Source: Pseudaquidulcibacter sp041917055 | GTDB lineage: Bacteria > Pseudomonadota > Alphaproteobacteria > Caulobacterales > Aquidulcibacteraceae | NCBI GenBank assembly: GCA_041917055.1 | Contig: JAYRYJ010000005.1 | Coordinates: forward strand, 123,483-187,482 | Direction: 5' to 3' | Length of the DNA: 64,000 bases | Part shown: positions 1 to 8,378 of the stretch, in pieces | Position numbering within the stretch: position 1 is the stretch's first letter | Layout: each line of letters starts with the position of its first letter | Position numbers and translations under genes: made by a program | Notes under the pieces: model-generated | What the model was told of the DNA's origin: nothing | Database searches by the model: none | The model's input: only the letters and a program-made list of their open reading frames with translations

Positions 1-569
1 TGGCGGACGCGGCAAAGCACGCTGGGCACGAATTTATTGATGCGCCGGTTTCCGGTGGTGTTGCGGCAGCGAGGGCGGGAAATCTGACCTTTATGGTCGG
101 TGGCTCTGTCGAGGGTTTTGAAAGTGCCAAGCCGATTTTGGAAAAAATGGGGCAAAAAATCTTCCATGCCGGCGATAGTGGCAATGGGCAGGCCGCGAAA
201 ATCTGTAATAATATGCTTTTAGGCATCACAATGATTGGCACGTCAGAAGCATTTAATTTAGCAAAAAAACTTGGCCTTTCGACGCAGACATTTTTTGATA
301 TTTCGTCAGTGTCTTCGGGGCAAAATTGGTCCATGACGTCTTATTGCCCGGCACCTGGCCCTGTTCCCAATTCCCCCGCAAATCGCAATTATCAGGCGGG
401 TTTCACAGCGGCAATGATGCTAAAAGACCTACGCCTCGCTAATCAGGCTGCCGTCGCAACCAATGCCCAAACCCCATTAGGTGAATTGGCAAAAAACCTT
501 TACGAAGAAATGGAAAAACAAGGCCTCGCGGGAATGGATTTTTCGGGCATTATTAAGATGTTGGAATAA
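1..569 (+). CDS. mmsB: 3-hydroxyisobutyrate dehydrogenase, C-terminal part (5' end outside window)
   Basis: NAD-dependent oxidation of 3-hydroxyisobutyrate to methylmalonate semialdehyde in valine breakdown; cytosolic. The reading frame is open from base 3 and already encodes the substrate-binding motif DAPVSGGVAAARAG, which is the boundary of the NAD domain, so the N-terminal Rossmann half lies upstream of the window. The catalytic lysine sits in the motif NGQAAKICNNMLLG, which is typical of beta-hydroxyacid dehydrogenases. The C-terminal all-helical domain is complete, ending in the TAA at 567-569. A paralogous function (another beta-hydroxyacid dehydrogenase such as tartronate semialdehyde reductase) is possible, but the motif details fit MmsB best. 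Confidence 0.88.
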   Translation, partial: ADAAKHAGHEFIDAPVSGGVAAARAGNLTFMVGGSVEGFESAKPILEKMGQKIFHAGDSGNGQAAKICNNMLLGITMIGTSEAFNLAKKLGLSTQTFFDISSVSSGQNWSMTSYCPAPGPVPNSPANRNYQAGFTAAMMLKDLRLANQAAVATNAQTPLGELAKNLYEEMEKQGLAGMDFSGIIKMLE

Positions 570-701
570 TCTATCTGCACTTTGTTACAAGGGTGCTTTG
601 GCACACTCAAAGCCTAAAAAATTGCTACGGTTTTTGACAAAGTTAAGAATATTATTGAATGAGTCCTGCCCCTAGGCAAACAAGGGTGTGACTTATAACT
701 A

Positions 702-1082
702 TCAACCAGCCAATACTTTTCGCACTGAATTGGTTATAAATTCCGACCGATTTGAGGATTTCGCATCAATTGCCGCCACCAAAGACGTAGGAAGCATAAC
801 ATTAATCCGCATTTTGGCCTCGGAAGTTTCGCAACGCACTAAAATCCGCGCAACCTCGTTAACCTCTATATCGCAATCCAAATCATCAAGTCGTGTTGCA
901 ATCGGAAATTCCAATCCGTCTTCAATCATGCCTTCTATATGAAGTGCCAATGCTTCTTCGGCATTTATGAAAGCCTCGGATTGCGTGTTGCCAAAACTTA
1001 CGCAACCAGGCAAATCGGGAAAAAATACGCCGTATCCATCGTCGCCTTTTTCAATAATTGCAGGATAATGAACAATCGCCAT
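702..1082 (-). CDS. hicB: HicB-family antitoxin
   Basis: Antitoxin that would bind HicA and repress its own operon. The N-terminal about 60 residues are the HicB degenerate RNase-H-like fold, with motif DGYGVFFPDLPGCVSFG and a following helix NAEEALALHIEG. The C-terminus (MRINVMLPTSLVAAIDA and on) looks like a ribbon-helix-helix DNA-binding domain. It is 126 residues, normal for the family. The start ATG at 1080-1082 lies one base beyond the ancestral hicA stop, the usual coupled hicA-hicB order. The reading frame is intact although the toxin gene is interrupted, so the repressor may now act alone on the promoter at 1292-1319. Confidence 0.85.
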   Translation of the reverse strand: MAIVHYPAIIEKGDDGYGVFFPDLPGCVSFGNTQSEAFINAEEALALHIEGMIEDGLEFPIATRLDDLDCDIEVNEVARILVRCETSEAKMRINVMLPTSLVAAIDAKSSNRSEFITNSVRKVLAG

Positions 1083-1083
1083 T

Positions 1084-1275
1084 TCAGTTTCTCAATTTCA
1101 GTCCAGTTTGCTTTTCTATGCTTTTTACCGTTCAAATCGGAAGGTCTTTTTTTGGGTGAGGAATGGTCGCACGCCCCAAAACACTATCGTTCTTGAATTG
1201 AATATGGGAACCTTTTTGCGCCACCCGATACCAACCATGTGCCTCAAGAATTTTAATGACTTCTTTGCTATTCAT
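1084..1275 (-). pseudogene. hicA: hicA mRNA interferase with in-frame TGA (probable pseudogene)
   Basis: From the ATG at 1273-1275 the frame reads a typical HicA: a first helix NSKEVIKILEAHGW, then the active-site strand VAQKGSHIQF with the conserved histidine, then IPHPKKDLPI. It stops at TGA (1132-1134) after 47 residues. The same frame continues past the TGA with TVKSIEKQTGLKLRN and a natural stop at 1084-1086, next to hicB. In HicA proteins the interrupted position is normally glycine (DLPIG), so a GGA-to-TGA change explains it. Loss of the last helix should destabilise the small double-stranded-RNA-binding-like fold and inactivate the toxin. A sequencing error is the main alternative. 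Confidence 0.82.
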
Positions 1276-1291
1276 AAAAAGCCTCTGACAA

Positions 1292-1319
1292 ATTATACAC
1301 ACTAGTGTGTAAATGTCAA
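1292..1319 (-). promoter_or_regulatory. hicAB promoter with palindromic operator in the spacer
   Basis: On the minus strand a perfect TTGACA (1314-1319) is separated by 16 bp from a perfect TATAAT (1292-1297). The spacer is almost filled by a perfect 16-bp palindrome, TACACACTAGTGTGTA (1296-1311). The hicA ATG is 16 bp downstream of the -10 box, with an AGAGGC Shine-Dalgarno. A palindrome between -35 and -10 is the classic place for an autorepressor, and the HicB C-terminal ribbon-helix-helix is the obvious candidate to bind it. That binding is inferred. Confidence 0.8.
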
Positions 1320-1322
1320 GCT

Positions 1323-2927
1323 CTAAGCCTTTCCCGCTTCTCGCTCTTTTACGCTCTTAAATGCGATTTTTGGGAATTTTTCGGCGACGTAGCCGATTTC
1401 CCATGCTGATTTCCCAAGGAAGACCAAATCGTCATCAATATCGCGCGCAACGCCCATTTTGTTTCTATCCCAAAACTCGTCCATATCCGCTTTAGGACCC
1501 GCCGAAATCCAGCGCACAGCATTGTAAGGACAAGCTTCAAAAGTCGCGTCCAAACCATATTCGGCCTTGATGCGTTCCACAAGAACATCAAATTGCAATG
1601 GCCCAACCGCGCCGACAATCATGTCCGAACCAATATCGGGCATGAATAATTGCGTTACACCTTCTTCGGACAATGCCCGCAAAGCTTTGCCCAAATGCTT
1701 GGCTTTAAGTGGGTCTTTGACGAAAACGCGGCGCAGGATTTCGGGCGCAAAGTTTGGAATACCAACAAATGATATATTTCCCGAAACCGACAAACTATCA
1801 CCAACCCGCAAAACGCCGTGATTGGGAATACCAATAATGTCGCCTGCGAATGCTTCATCGGTCAATTCGCGGTCTTGGCCCACAAACATCATTGGGTTAT
1901 GAACGCCAATCTGCTTGCCCGAAGTGGTTTTAAGGCGCATTCCGCGCGTGAATTTGCCACTCGCAAGGCGCACCATTGCAACGCGGTCGCGGTGGTTGGG
2001 GTCCATATTGGCCTGAATTTTAAAGACAAAACCTGCGACTTCATCATCATCGGCATGAATTTCGCTTTCAACACCTTTTATCGCACATTTGGAATTATGC
2101 GGCGGAGGCGCGTAATCAGTAATGCCATCAAGCAAATCAACAACCCCGAATTGGCGCAATGCCGAGCCAAAGAAAACGGGCGTCATATGCCCTTCACGGA
2201 AAGAATTAAGGTCAAAATGCGAATAGCCGCCTTGAACCAATTCCGCGCCCATTTTTAGTTCTTCAATCTCATCTTCGCTCATAACGCCTTGCGCATTATC
2301 AAGTGGTGTGCGCTCGTGGGTTATAAGGCCCGCATTTCCCGCCTGTGGTCTTTCAAAGGCGACAAAGGAATTATTGCGCAAATCCACCATGCCACGGAAA
2401 CGATTGCCCGAACCTTGGGGCCAGAAAATCGGCGCTGGGTCAAGCGCGAGTTTTGAAGCCACTTCATCCAATAATTCCATAGGGTCTTGGGCTTCACGGT
2501 CCATTTTATTGATGAATGTTATGATTGGAATATCGCGAAGGCGGCAAACTTCGAAAAGTTTCAATGTCTGCGGCTCAATACCTTTTGCGGCGTCCAAAAC
2601 CATTACTGCGGCGTCTGCGGCGGTAAGGGTGCGATAAGTATCTTCGGAAAAATCCTCGTGGCCTGGCGTATCAAGAAGATTGATAATATGATCGCGATGT
2701 TCAAACGTCATGACCGAAGCCGAAACCGAAATCCCGCGTTCTTTTTCAATATTCATAAAGTCGGATTTTGTGCGCCTTTGTTCACCACGCGCGCGCACCG
2801 CACCCGCCATACGAATGGCCCCGCCGGTCAAAAGCAGGTTTTCGGTCAAAGTGGTCTTACCCGCATCGGGGTGCGAAATAATAGCAAACGTGCGACGACG
2901 TTGGGTTTCTTTGGAAATAGCAGACAT
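1323..2927 (-). CDS. prfC: Peptide chain release factor 3 (RF3)
   Basis: Translational GTPase that recycles RF1/RF2 from the terminating ribosome. The G-domain motifs are in order: P-loop HPDAGKTTLTE near residue 19, LLDTPGHEDFSEDT (G3) and FINKMDRE (G4). These are followed by the RF3-specific beta-barrel domain 2 and a C-terminal domain with GPLQFDVLVERIKAEYGLDA. The 534 residues match the usual 525-535. It is a single gene, transcribed toward the hicAB promoter, with its stop 3 bp from the hic -35 box. RF3 rather than EF-G is indicated by the start MSAISKETQRRRTFAIISHPDAGKTT and by length. Confidence 0.96.
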   Translation of the reverse strand: MSAISKETQRRRTFAIISHPDAGKTTLTENLLLTGGAIRMAGAVRARGEQRRTKSDFMNIEKERGISVSASVMTFEHRDHIINLLDTPGHEDFSEDTYRTLTAADAAVMVLDAAKGIEPQTLKLFEVCRLRDIPIITFINKMDREAQDPMELLDEVASKLALDPAPIFWPQGSGNRFRGMVDLRNNSFVAFERPQAGNAGLITHERTPLDNAQGVMSEDEIEELKMGAELVQGGYSHFDLNSFREGHMTPVFFGSALRQFGVVDLLDGITDYAPPPHNSKCAIKGVESEIHADDDEVAGFVFKIQANMDPNHRDRVAMVRLASGKFTRGMRLKTTSGKQIGVHNPMMFVGQDRELTDEAFAGDIIGIPNHGVLRVGDSLSVSGNISFVGIPNFAPEILRRVFVKDPLKAKHLGKALRALSEEGVTQLFMPDIGSDMIVGAVGPLQFDVLVERIKAEYGLDATFEACPYNAVRWISAGPKADMDEFWDRNKMGVARDIDDDLVFLGKSAWEIGYVAEKFPKIAFKSVKEREAGKA

Positions 2928-2981
2928 GATTTAAGGATTATTCTTTCGCGCGCTTTGTAGCGAAAAATCCCACGCGGTCAA

Positions 2982-3734
2982 CTATATCGCCTGTCCACCG
3001 CTTGCTTCAAACCTTTGGGCATTCATCCAAACCCCATCATCAGACGCAATAAGGGCAATCACGTTTGCAATGTCCATTGGCATGCCGACGCGCCCTTGTG
3101 TATTAGTTGAAGCAAGGTGGCTTTGAACCTGCTCACTTTGCGCAAAGCCATTGCAAAAATCGGTTACAGTTGCACCCGGGGCAACGCAATTTACACGGAT
3201 TTGCAATGCCGCGAGTTCTTTTGCCATAAATTTTGTAAGCGTTTCGATTGCGCCTTTTAATGAAGCATAGACACTATAGCCTGGAAAAGTAAGCCGCGTA
3301 AGGCCGGATGAAATCATTATGATTTGGCCTTTTTTATTTATAAGTGGCACAAGCTTTTGCGATAAAAAGAAAACCGAGCGGAAATGTACTTCTGTTAAAT
3401 TATCGAATTCCGCTTCCGTGATTTCTAAAATGCTTTTATCGAGACCGAAACCTGCATTATTAATTAATATGTCAAATTTTTCGGTTGAAAATTCTTTTTC
3501 CAAAACTTTAGCGATGATTGGGGCAAAATTCATATAAGATTCCCGGTCTACAGCATTTAGTTTCACTGCAACGCATTTCACCCCCATTTTGCTAATTTCT
3601 TCCACAACATTGCACGCTTCATCCTTTGAGGAATTATATGTAATGATTGAACTTATTCCATTCCTCGCAAATCGAATTGCAATTGCCTTGCCTATACCAC
3701 GTGACCCGCCGGTTATTAATGCGATTTTTGTCAT
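2982..3734 (-). CDS. SDR-family NAD(P)-dependent oxidoreductase
   Basis: Short-chain dehydrogenase/reductase of about 250 residues; the substrate is not predictable. The N-terminal dinucleotide motif is TGGSRGIGKA, then NNAGFG, the catalytic Ser in IMISSGL, and the YxxxK pair in YSVYASLKGA; the C-terminus holds the usual PMDIANVIALIASD. A longer frame exists upstream, but the ATG at 3732-3734 has an AGGAG Shine-Dalgarno and puts the Rossmann motif at the very N-terminus. The longer version would overlap the divergent LysR gene. The paired LysR regulator suggests substrate-dependent control, perhaps by a carbonyl or quinone compound (inference). Confidence 0.88.
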   Translation of the reverse strand: MTKIALITGGSRGIGKAIAIRFARNGISSIITYNSSKDEACNVVEEISKMGVKCVAVKLNAVDRESYMNFAPIIAKVLEKEFSTEKFDILINNAGFGLDKSILEITEAEFDNLTEVHFRSVFFLSQKLVPLINKKGQIIMISSGLTRLTFPGYSVYASLKGAIETLTKFMAKELAALQIRVNCVAPGATVTDFCNGFAQSEQVQSHLASTNTQGRVGMPMDIANVIALIASDDGVWMNAQRFEASGGQAI

Positions 3735-3819
3735 CTTAATCTCCTGAAGGCTTTCTATAATACTAAAAAAATGGTATAAAGAGCGGTATATCGAAAAGTG
3801 TGTTCGGAATAAGTGAACA
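3735..3819. promoter_or_regulatory. Divergent SDR/LysR control region
   Basis: The 85 bp between the two start codons must carry both promoters. It is AT-rich and contains two GGTATA motifs 12 bp apart (about 3774-3791), a plausible tandem recognition site, and a TATTAT/TAGTAT-like -10 toward the SDR gene. LysR regulators normally bind such shared intergenic regions. The exact operator is inferred, not proven. Confidence 0.45.
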
Positions 3820-4716
3820 ATGGATTTTATTAAATCGCTGAGAGTATTCAAATCTGTCGCAGATTTTAGGAGCTTTTCTAAAACCTCGGAAAAACTTGAA
3901 ATGCCAAAATCTGCTGTCTCTGATTATGTTCTAAGCCTAGAAAAAAATATTGGCACAAAGCTATTCCACAGAACCACCAGACGGGTCTCTTTAACGCAAG
4001 ACGGCATTGAGTTTTACGATAAAGCCCAGATTATTTTGAATCTTTGCGAAGACGCTACAAATCAATTCAATTCACCAAAAAACCAAGTAAGTGGAAGGCT
4101 GCGAATTGATATGCCAATTGGCATTGCGCAAAAACTATTGATTCCAAAAATTCCGCTATTTTTGGATGCTAATCCAAACTTAAAATTGGAATTGTCCGCC
4201 ACCGACCGACCCACCGATGTCATTCAAGAGGGTTTCGATTGTGTGATAAGAATTGGGCAACCACATTCAAACAATTTGGGTTGTCGTAAGATTGGCGAAA
4301 TACCCGTCATTAATGCGGCAGCAAAGAAATATATGGAAAAATTCGGAAATATAAGAGAATTAAGCGACTTGGAAAATCACTATTTGGTCGATTATGACAC
4401 GCAATTCGGACCCCACAATGCAGTTTTTGAATATATTGATTGTTCTGAGGTGCGACAAGTTCGAATGAATTCTCTTATTCGGGTGAATAATACAATTGCA
4501 TATCAAAGCGCCTGTCTTGCGGGACTTGGCATTATTCAAAACCCAATAACCGGCTTGAAAGAGTATTTGTTAAGCGGGGAACTGATCCGTATCTTGCCTA
4601 ATTTTGAGCCGCCACCACTTTCCATCTCCGTTATTACGCCTCAGAAATACAATATACCGAAGAGAACAATGGTTTTTATCGAATGGTTTGAAAGCCTTAT
4701 GCCCGAATATATCTAA
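3820..4716 (+). CDS. LysR-family transcriptional regulator
   Basis: The N-terminal winged helix-turn-helix covers about residues 1-60, with the family pattern FKSVADFRSFSKTSEKLEMPKSAVS and TKLFHRTTRRVSLTQDG. It is followed by the type-2 periplasmic-binding-like effector domain (residues about 85-295), with LRIDMPIGIAQKLLIPKIP. It is 298 residues, standard length, and closest in style to the DsdC/AaeR-like subgroup that controls adjacent oxidoreductases. It is divergent from the SDR gene, which is the likely target. The effector is unknown. No damage is visible. Confidence 0.92.
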   Translation: MDFIKSLRVFKSVADFRSFSKTSEKLEMPKSAVSDYVLSLEKNIGTKLFHRTTRRVSLTQDGIEFYDKAQIILNLCEDATNQFNSPKNQVSGRLRIDMPIGIAQKLLIPKIPLFLDANPNLKLELSATDRPTDVIQEGFDCVIRIGQPHSNNLGCRKIGEIPVINAAAKKYMEKFGNIRELSDLENHYLVDYDTQFGPHNAVFEYIDCSEVRQVRMNSLIRVNNTIAYQSACLAGLGIIQNPITGLKEYLLSGELIRILPNFEPPPLSISVITPQKYNIPKRTMVFIEWFESLMPEYI

Positions 4717-4906
4717 GCATATTTAGAAAAAAAACGCATTAAGATACAAAATTTTGCATCATGATACAGTTTGGGGTTTCATACCTTTATTAAGCTATAG
4801 CTTCCAGTGATTAGATAGGCTAAAACTAGCTTGTCCTTTTTCGCCAATTCTTTCTCAAAATATTCCTGCACCAGTTTGAACCTAACTAAACCCAAGACGG
4901 TCAAGT

Positions 4907-5293
4907 CTAAGCCGCCTTCGCCCAGACGTTTTCGTTTATTGTCCGCGTATTTAGTTTGCCTTGTTCTTGCAATGAATAAAGTGCACCAAGGATTGTCAAG
5001 GAAGTGGTAGCAAGGCGATAAGCCACCTCGTGTGGGTGTTTGGGTTTGGCGTGGGAATAGACAAACATCGCCGAATTTGCGCCGGTCCTACCGCTTAAAA
5101 GCCACGCCAATGCAGCGGCTTTATCGGGGTTATTTATAGGAAGGTTGGGGTCTTCAAGAAACGCCGTTTGCATTGCCAAAACTGCTTGGGCCGTTGAACA
5201 TTGAGTTGCAAAACTTAAAGGAAGGCCGACTTTTGTAATAAGTTCGCGACCACCCGCAGTTTTTAAAACTCTATCATTCAAAAGAAAAAGCAC
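4907..5293 (-). CDS. Hypothetical protein, 128 residues
   Basis: I do not recognise this protein. It starts MLFLLNDRVLKTAGG at 5293 and is predicted soluble and mostly helical, with alanine/leucine-rich helices (AAALAWLLSG; AYRLATTSLTILGALYSL). There is no signal peptide and no obvious catalytic motif. Codon use resembles its neighbours. The 190 bp downstream to the LysR gene holds only AT-rich sequence with a perfect 12-bp palindrome AAGCTATAGCTT at 4792-4803. It is monocistronic or loosely linked to the DUF1491 gene upstream on the same strand. Confidence 0.6.
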   Translation of the reverse strand: MLFLLNDRVLKTAGGRELITKVGLPLSFATQCSTAQAVLAMQTAFLEDPNLPINNPDKAAALAWLLSGRTGANSAMFVYSHAKPKHPHEVAYRLATTSLTILGALYSLQEQGKLNTRTINENVWAKAA

Positions 5294-5354
5294 GTTTCAC
5301 CCCGTTTTTCTTGAAACTAGCCTATTTTCGTTAAATAAAAGTTTTTCATAACTG

Positions 5355-5702
5355 CTATTCGACGCGCTCTATTAAAAAATCGCGGTTTTTTTTGTCTTCT
5401 ATTTCTACAATCCATAAATCATTGTCAGTTTTTCGGCGCTTTTCAATGTATTCATCGATTTGGAGTTCATTTTCTTCGGTTTGGGCGGCGATTTTTTGCG
5501 TCATATCTATAAATATTAATTCACCGTCTAAATTGCGTGATGGGATTAATAATCGCGCTTTTCGCATTTCGGGAACGATTTTGATTATAACACTACCGTT
5601 TTCTAAATCGCCTTTATGAGTGACAAAGGCACTTGCACCGCCGATTTCACAGCGTTTTATCAAAGCTGAAACCCAAAATTCAGTCTTTAAATCCTTTATC
5701 AT
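5355..5702 (-). CDS. DUF1491 family protein
   Basis: Small conserved alphaproteobacterial protein of unknown function. The diagnostic N-terminus is LKTEFWVSALIKRCEIGGASAFVTHKGD, followed by GSVIIKIV, a variable middle and DLWIVEIEDKKNRDFL at the C-terminus, which matches the usual layout of DUF1491 (about 110-120 residues). It is cytosolic, with no signal sequence. It is divergent from the secreted protein at 5743, only 40 bp away. Assignment rests on the pattern of the first 60 residues. Confidence 0.78.
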   Translation of the reverse strand: MIKDLKTEFWVSALIKRCEIGGASAFVTHKGDLENGSVIIKIVPEMRKARLLIPSRNLDGELIFIDMTQKIAAQTEENELQIDEYIEKRRKTDNDLWIVEIEDKKNRDFLIERVE

Positions 5703-5742
5703 ATTTTACCCAAAATTAAGCCAATCATTCGATTTTAGAAGC

Positions 5743-6573
5743 ATGAAGACATTTAACATAATTAAAGCAGCGGCATTTTTATTAGTTTTTGCGCCAAACT
5801 GCGCAGTTTCGCAAGTAAGCAATGAAGAAAGATTATTAGCAGAGCGATTGGCGCTTTTGACAATCGATAAAAAATGCGGGTTTTTCAATAATAATGAAAG
5901 GCGAGCTTTAAACGCCTTTATGCTGCAAGTTCGTGGGTTTTTATTGCGTGGCGGGGCAACAGATGCGCGTGTTGGTTTGATAATGTCACAGGCCAAAAAT
6001 GCCGCCGCATTGAAACCATGTAATGATAGTGTGGTGCAAAACGAAGTGGCACGAGCGAAAAAAGCCTATTTAGGCTGGAAAGGGCAATATATAGCGGAAT
6101 ATAAAGGCACATATCGTTCCTGGACCGCATCGCGTGCCGGTGTTGATAATTGGCGTGCTTGGCAAGAATTAGGCAATGGCGTTCGTGCGGGCTTTGTCCT
6201 TGCGCCTTATGGATTGGCTTTCGCGGTTGAAACCCCTTCTTTGGATGTGGCGACCATGAGGGTCTATTATCGCAATTCAATGCTTTTGGGTTTGCCTAAA
6301 TCCAATACAAATTTAAAACCGCCCCCCCGCGCCGGAACTTTCAGTGAGAATGCCAGTTCAATTTTGGACGCACAAACCAAATTACGCGTCGATGCAAAGC
6401 CGAATAAGGGAATAATGGCGGTGTTTTCCAATGATGTGACCCGCGCTTTAGTTTCTTTAGATCCGCGTGATTGTTTTGAAGTGGAAATTGTGAATAAAAA
6501 AGGCGGAATTTCATTTTATGTGGTTGAAGTTGGTGACATTATCACCGCTTTTGCCCTTGGTGCGGAATTCTAA
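5743..6573 (+). CDS. Hypothetical secreted protein
   Basis: The protein begins MKTFNIIKAAAFLLVFAPNCAVSQ, a clear Sec signal peptide with likely cleavage near residue 23, so it should be periplasmic. The mature 250 residues hold the charged helix EERLLAERLALLTIDKKCG, two cysteines (KKCGFF and LKPCND) that could form a disulfide, and a C-terminal beta-rich part. A longer frame extends upstream across the DUF1491 start, but only the ATG at 5743 gives a signal peptide. The stop overlaps the stop of the convergent kinase gene. I do not recognise the family. Confidence 0.68.
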   Translation: MKTFNIIKAAAFLLVFAPNCAVSQVSNEERLLAERLALLTIDKKCGFFNNNERRALNAFMLQVRGFLLRGGATDARVGLIMSQAKNAAALKPCNDSVVQNEVARAKKAYLGWKGQYIAEYKGTYRSWTASRAGVDNWRAWQELGNGVRAGFVLAPYGLAFAVETPSLDVATMRVYYRNSMLLGLPKSNTNLKPPPRAGTFSENASSILDAQTKLRVDAKPNKGIMAVFSNDVTRALVSLDPRDCFEVEIVNKKGGISFYVVEVGDIITAFALGAEF

Positions 6574-7838
6574 ATCGGAAATCTTAGGGAAAATAATGTT
6601 CCTTCGCCGATTTGCGAGGTCACATTGAAATCACCATTTTGCATCTGAGTTAGTTTTTTGACCAAAGATAGGCCAAGGCCGGTGGTGCGGGTTTTGCCGT
6701 CATTGCTTTTGGCTTCCATATAGGGTTCGCCGATAATTGCGATTTCGTCTTCTGACATTCCGCGGCCTGTATCTTCGATTTCTAGCCAAAAATGGGATTT
6801 ATTGCCAAAAATGCGCATAATTATTTTGGCATTTTCATCGGAATATTTGATGGAATTGGAAATTAAATTAAGCATGATTTGCCGCATCGCGCGCTTATCA
6901 GCATTTATTTCAAGGTTTTTTGCCCCAATATAACCAATCTCAATGGATTTTGTGGCGGCGTTTGATTGGCATAAGGCAATAGTGTCACGACCCAATTCGC
7001 AAATATCAAAAACTTCGGTTTTCAAAGTATAGCGTCCGGCTTCAATTTTTGACATGTCAAGAATATCACCGACCAAATCGTTCAAATGATGCCCGCCTTG
7101 TAAAATAAGTTCGGCAAATTCCCTATATTGCGGTTGCAAGGGGCCATAGGGTTCGGCGCGCAATAAATCGCCAAAGCCGATTATTGCATTTAAAGGATTG
7201 CGGATTTCATGGCTCATTTGCGCAATAAAGACTGCGCGCTCTTTTGATTTATTATCGGCAATTTCAGCGCGGTTCTGCGCGATTTGAATTTCTTTTTCTT
7301 GTTTTTTGGAAATATTGCCAAAAATTCCCATTCCGAAATTATTGAGTATAGACAATATTATGGCATTGACACCAAGGCTTAAGAGGCTTGGGAAAATCGG
7401 GTTTTCTAGATCCGGAATATTACCACCCGCAAGGCCGAAAAATAATATTGCAGCAAATACCAAAATGCTTGCAGAAACCGAAATTAATGGTCGCGGCTTT
7501 AAGAAAAACCCGGCAATCGATGGCCAAAAAATAGCGCCTGCACCTAAACCAAACAGGCCATTGTTTTTGGCACCAAAACAAATTGCAAGTATTGAAATTA
7601 TAGTGATTGCGAAAATATCGCGTTTTGCAAAAGACTTTATTTTCGCGATTGCAAATGCACAAAATCCCAGTGCGGAAATGAACAAGAAATCAATCAAAAT
7701 GCCTATATGCGAGAATTTGAAATAGGCACTAATTACACCCATTACCGCAAAAATTAATACGCCAACATATACATTATCCAACGGGCGCAGTTTTGCTGCA
7801 CCACTTGGGATTATTGTCGGTGGCGGGTTTTTGGACAT
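6570..7838 (-). CDS. Membrane sensor histidine kinase (PleC/DivJ-like core)
   Basis: The N-terminal half has about six hydrophobic segments (VYVGVLIFAVMGVISAYF; FLFISALGFCAFAIA; FAITIISILAICFG and others) and no periplasmic domain. A short linker leads to the HisKA domain with H-box MSHEIRNPLNAIIGFGDLL and then LNDLVGDILDMSKIEAG. The HATPase_c boxes are LNLISNSIKYS (N), DTGRGMSEDE (G1) and TTGLGLSLVKKL (G2). This dimerisation-domain style is shared with the cell-cycle kinases PleC and DivJ of Caulobacter, but no partner regulator is adjacent. I use the ATG at 7838; a TTG at 7880 would add 14 residues. Confidence 0.85.
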   Translation of the reverse strand: MSKNPPPTIIPSGAAKLRPLDNVYVGVLIFAVMGVISAYFKFSHIGILIDFLFISALGFCAFAIAKIKSFAKRDIFAITIISILAICFGAKNNGLFGLGAGAIFWPSIAGFFLKPRPLISVSASILVFAAILFFGLAGGNIPDLENPIFPSLLSLGVNAIILSILNNFGMGIFGNISKKQEKEIQIAQNRAEIADNKSKERAVFIAQMSHEIRNPLNAIIGFGDLLRAEPYGPLQPQYREFAELILQGGHHLNDLVGDILDMSKIEAGRYTLKTEVFDICELGRDTIALCQSNAATKSIEIGYIGAKNLEINADKRAMRQIMLNLISNSIKYSDENAKIIMRIFGNKSHFWLEIEDTGRGMSEDEIAIIGEPYMEAKSNDGKTRTTGLGLSLVKKLTQMQNGDFNVTSQIGEGTLFSLRFPI

Positions 7839-7949
7839 TCGAAAAATTATTGAGACAAAACCACCGAAAAGTCGCGCCAATTCGCCTGATTGGTGTGAAT
7901 ACGCTGTTATTTTTGCACAAAATCGGCGGTTTTGGGCTATATGTGCCCC

Positions 7950-8378
7950 ATGACACTTGAAAATCGATCATTTGCCGAACGTATCGACGAAATAAAATCC
8001 GATTTGGAATTTATTAATGACTGGGAAGAAAGATTCACCTATATAATCGATTTAGGCCGCAATCTTTCACCTTTGTCGCCAAATGAAATGACCGATGAAC
8101 ACAAGGTTCGTGGTTGTGTCTCCCAAGTTTGGCTTTTGAACGATTTTATACAAGGCCGCCTTTATTTTCGAGGCGCGAGTGATTCAAGTCTTGTGCAGGG
8201 CTTGGTCGCTATTCTGATTTCCCTTTATTCCGGCCTTGAACCTAGGGAAATAATCGATAATCCGCCTGAAACTGCGCTTGAAATTCTTGAATTGAAAGAG
8301 GCGCTTACGCCAAATCGTGCGAATGGTTTAAAATCAATGGCATCAAGGATTTTGGCGATTGCTGTCAATTCTAATTAA
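7950..8378 (+). CDS. sufE: SufE-family cysteine desulfurase accessory protein
   Basis: Accepts sulfane sulfur from the desulfurase SufS for Fe-S cluster assembly. The conserved block is FEFINDWEERF-like (LEFINDWEERFTYIIDLGR), the active-site cysteine lies in KVRGCVSQVW (near residue 56), and YFRGASDSSLVQGLVAILI follows. The full family length is about 140 residues. Two in-frame starts lie upstream (TTG 7932, ATG 7941), but the ATG at 7950 fits homologue N-termini. It is a single gene; its stop overlaps that of the convergent dnaA-like gene by 4 bp. Confidence 0.92.
   Translation: MTLENRSFAERIDEIKSDLEFINDWEERFTYIIDLGRNLSPLSPNEMTDEHKVRGCVSQVWLLNDFIQGRLYFRGASDSSLVQGLVAILISLYSGLEPREIIDNPPETALEILELKEALTPNRANGLKSMASRILAIAVNSN

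Noticed and set aside
1132..1134. UGA read as an amino acid in hicA
   Set aside because: Many other genes here end in TGA, so a reassigned code is unlikely, and no selenocysteine element is evident.
3735..3851. Longer start for the SDR gene
   Set aside because: It would overlap the divergent LysR start and puts 39 non-family residues before the Rossmann motif; the ATG at 3734 has a proper Shine-Dalgarno.
5620..5742. Longer start for the secreted protein
   Set aside because: It lies across the divergent DUF1491 start region and would bury the signal peptide.
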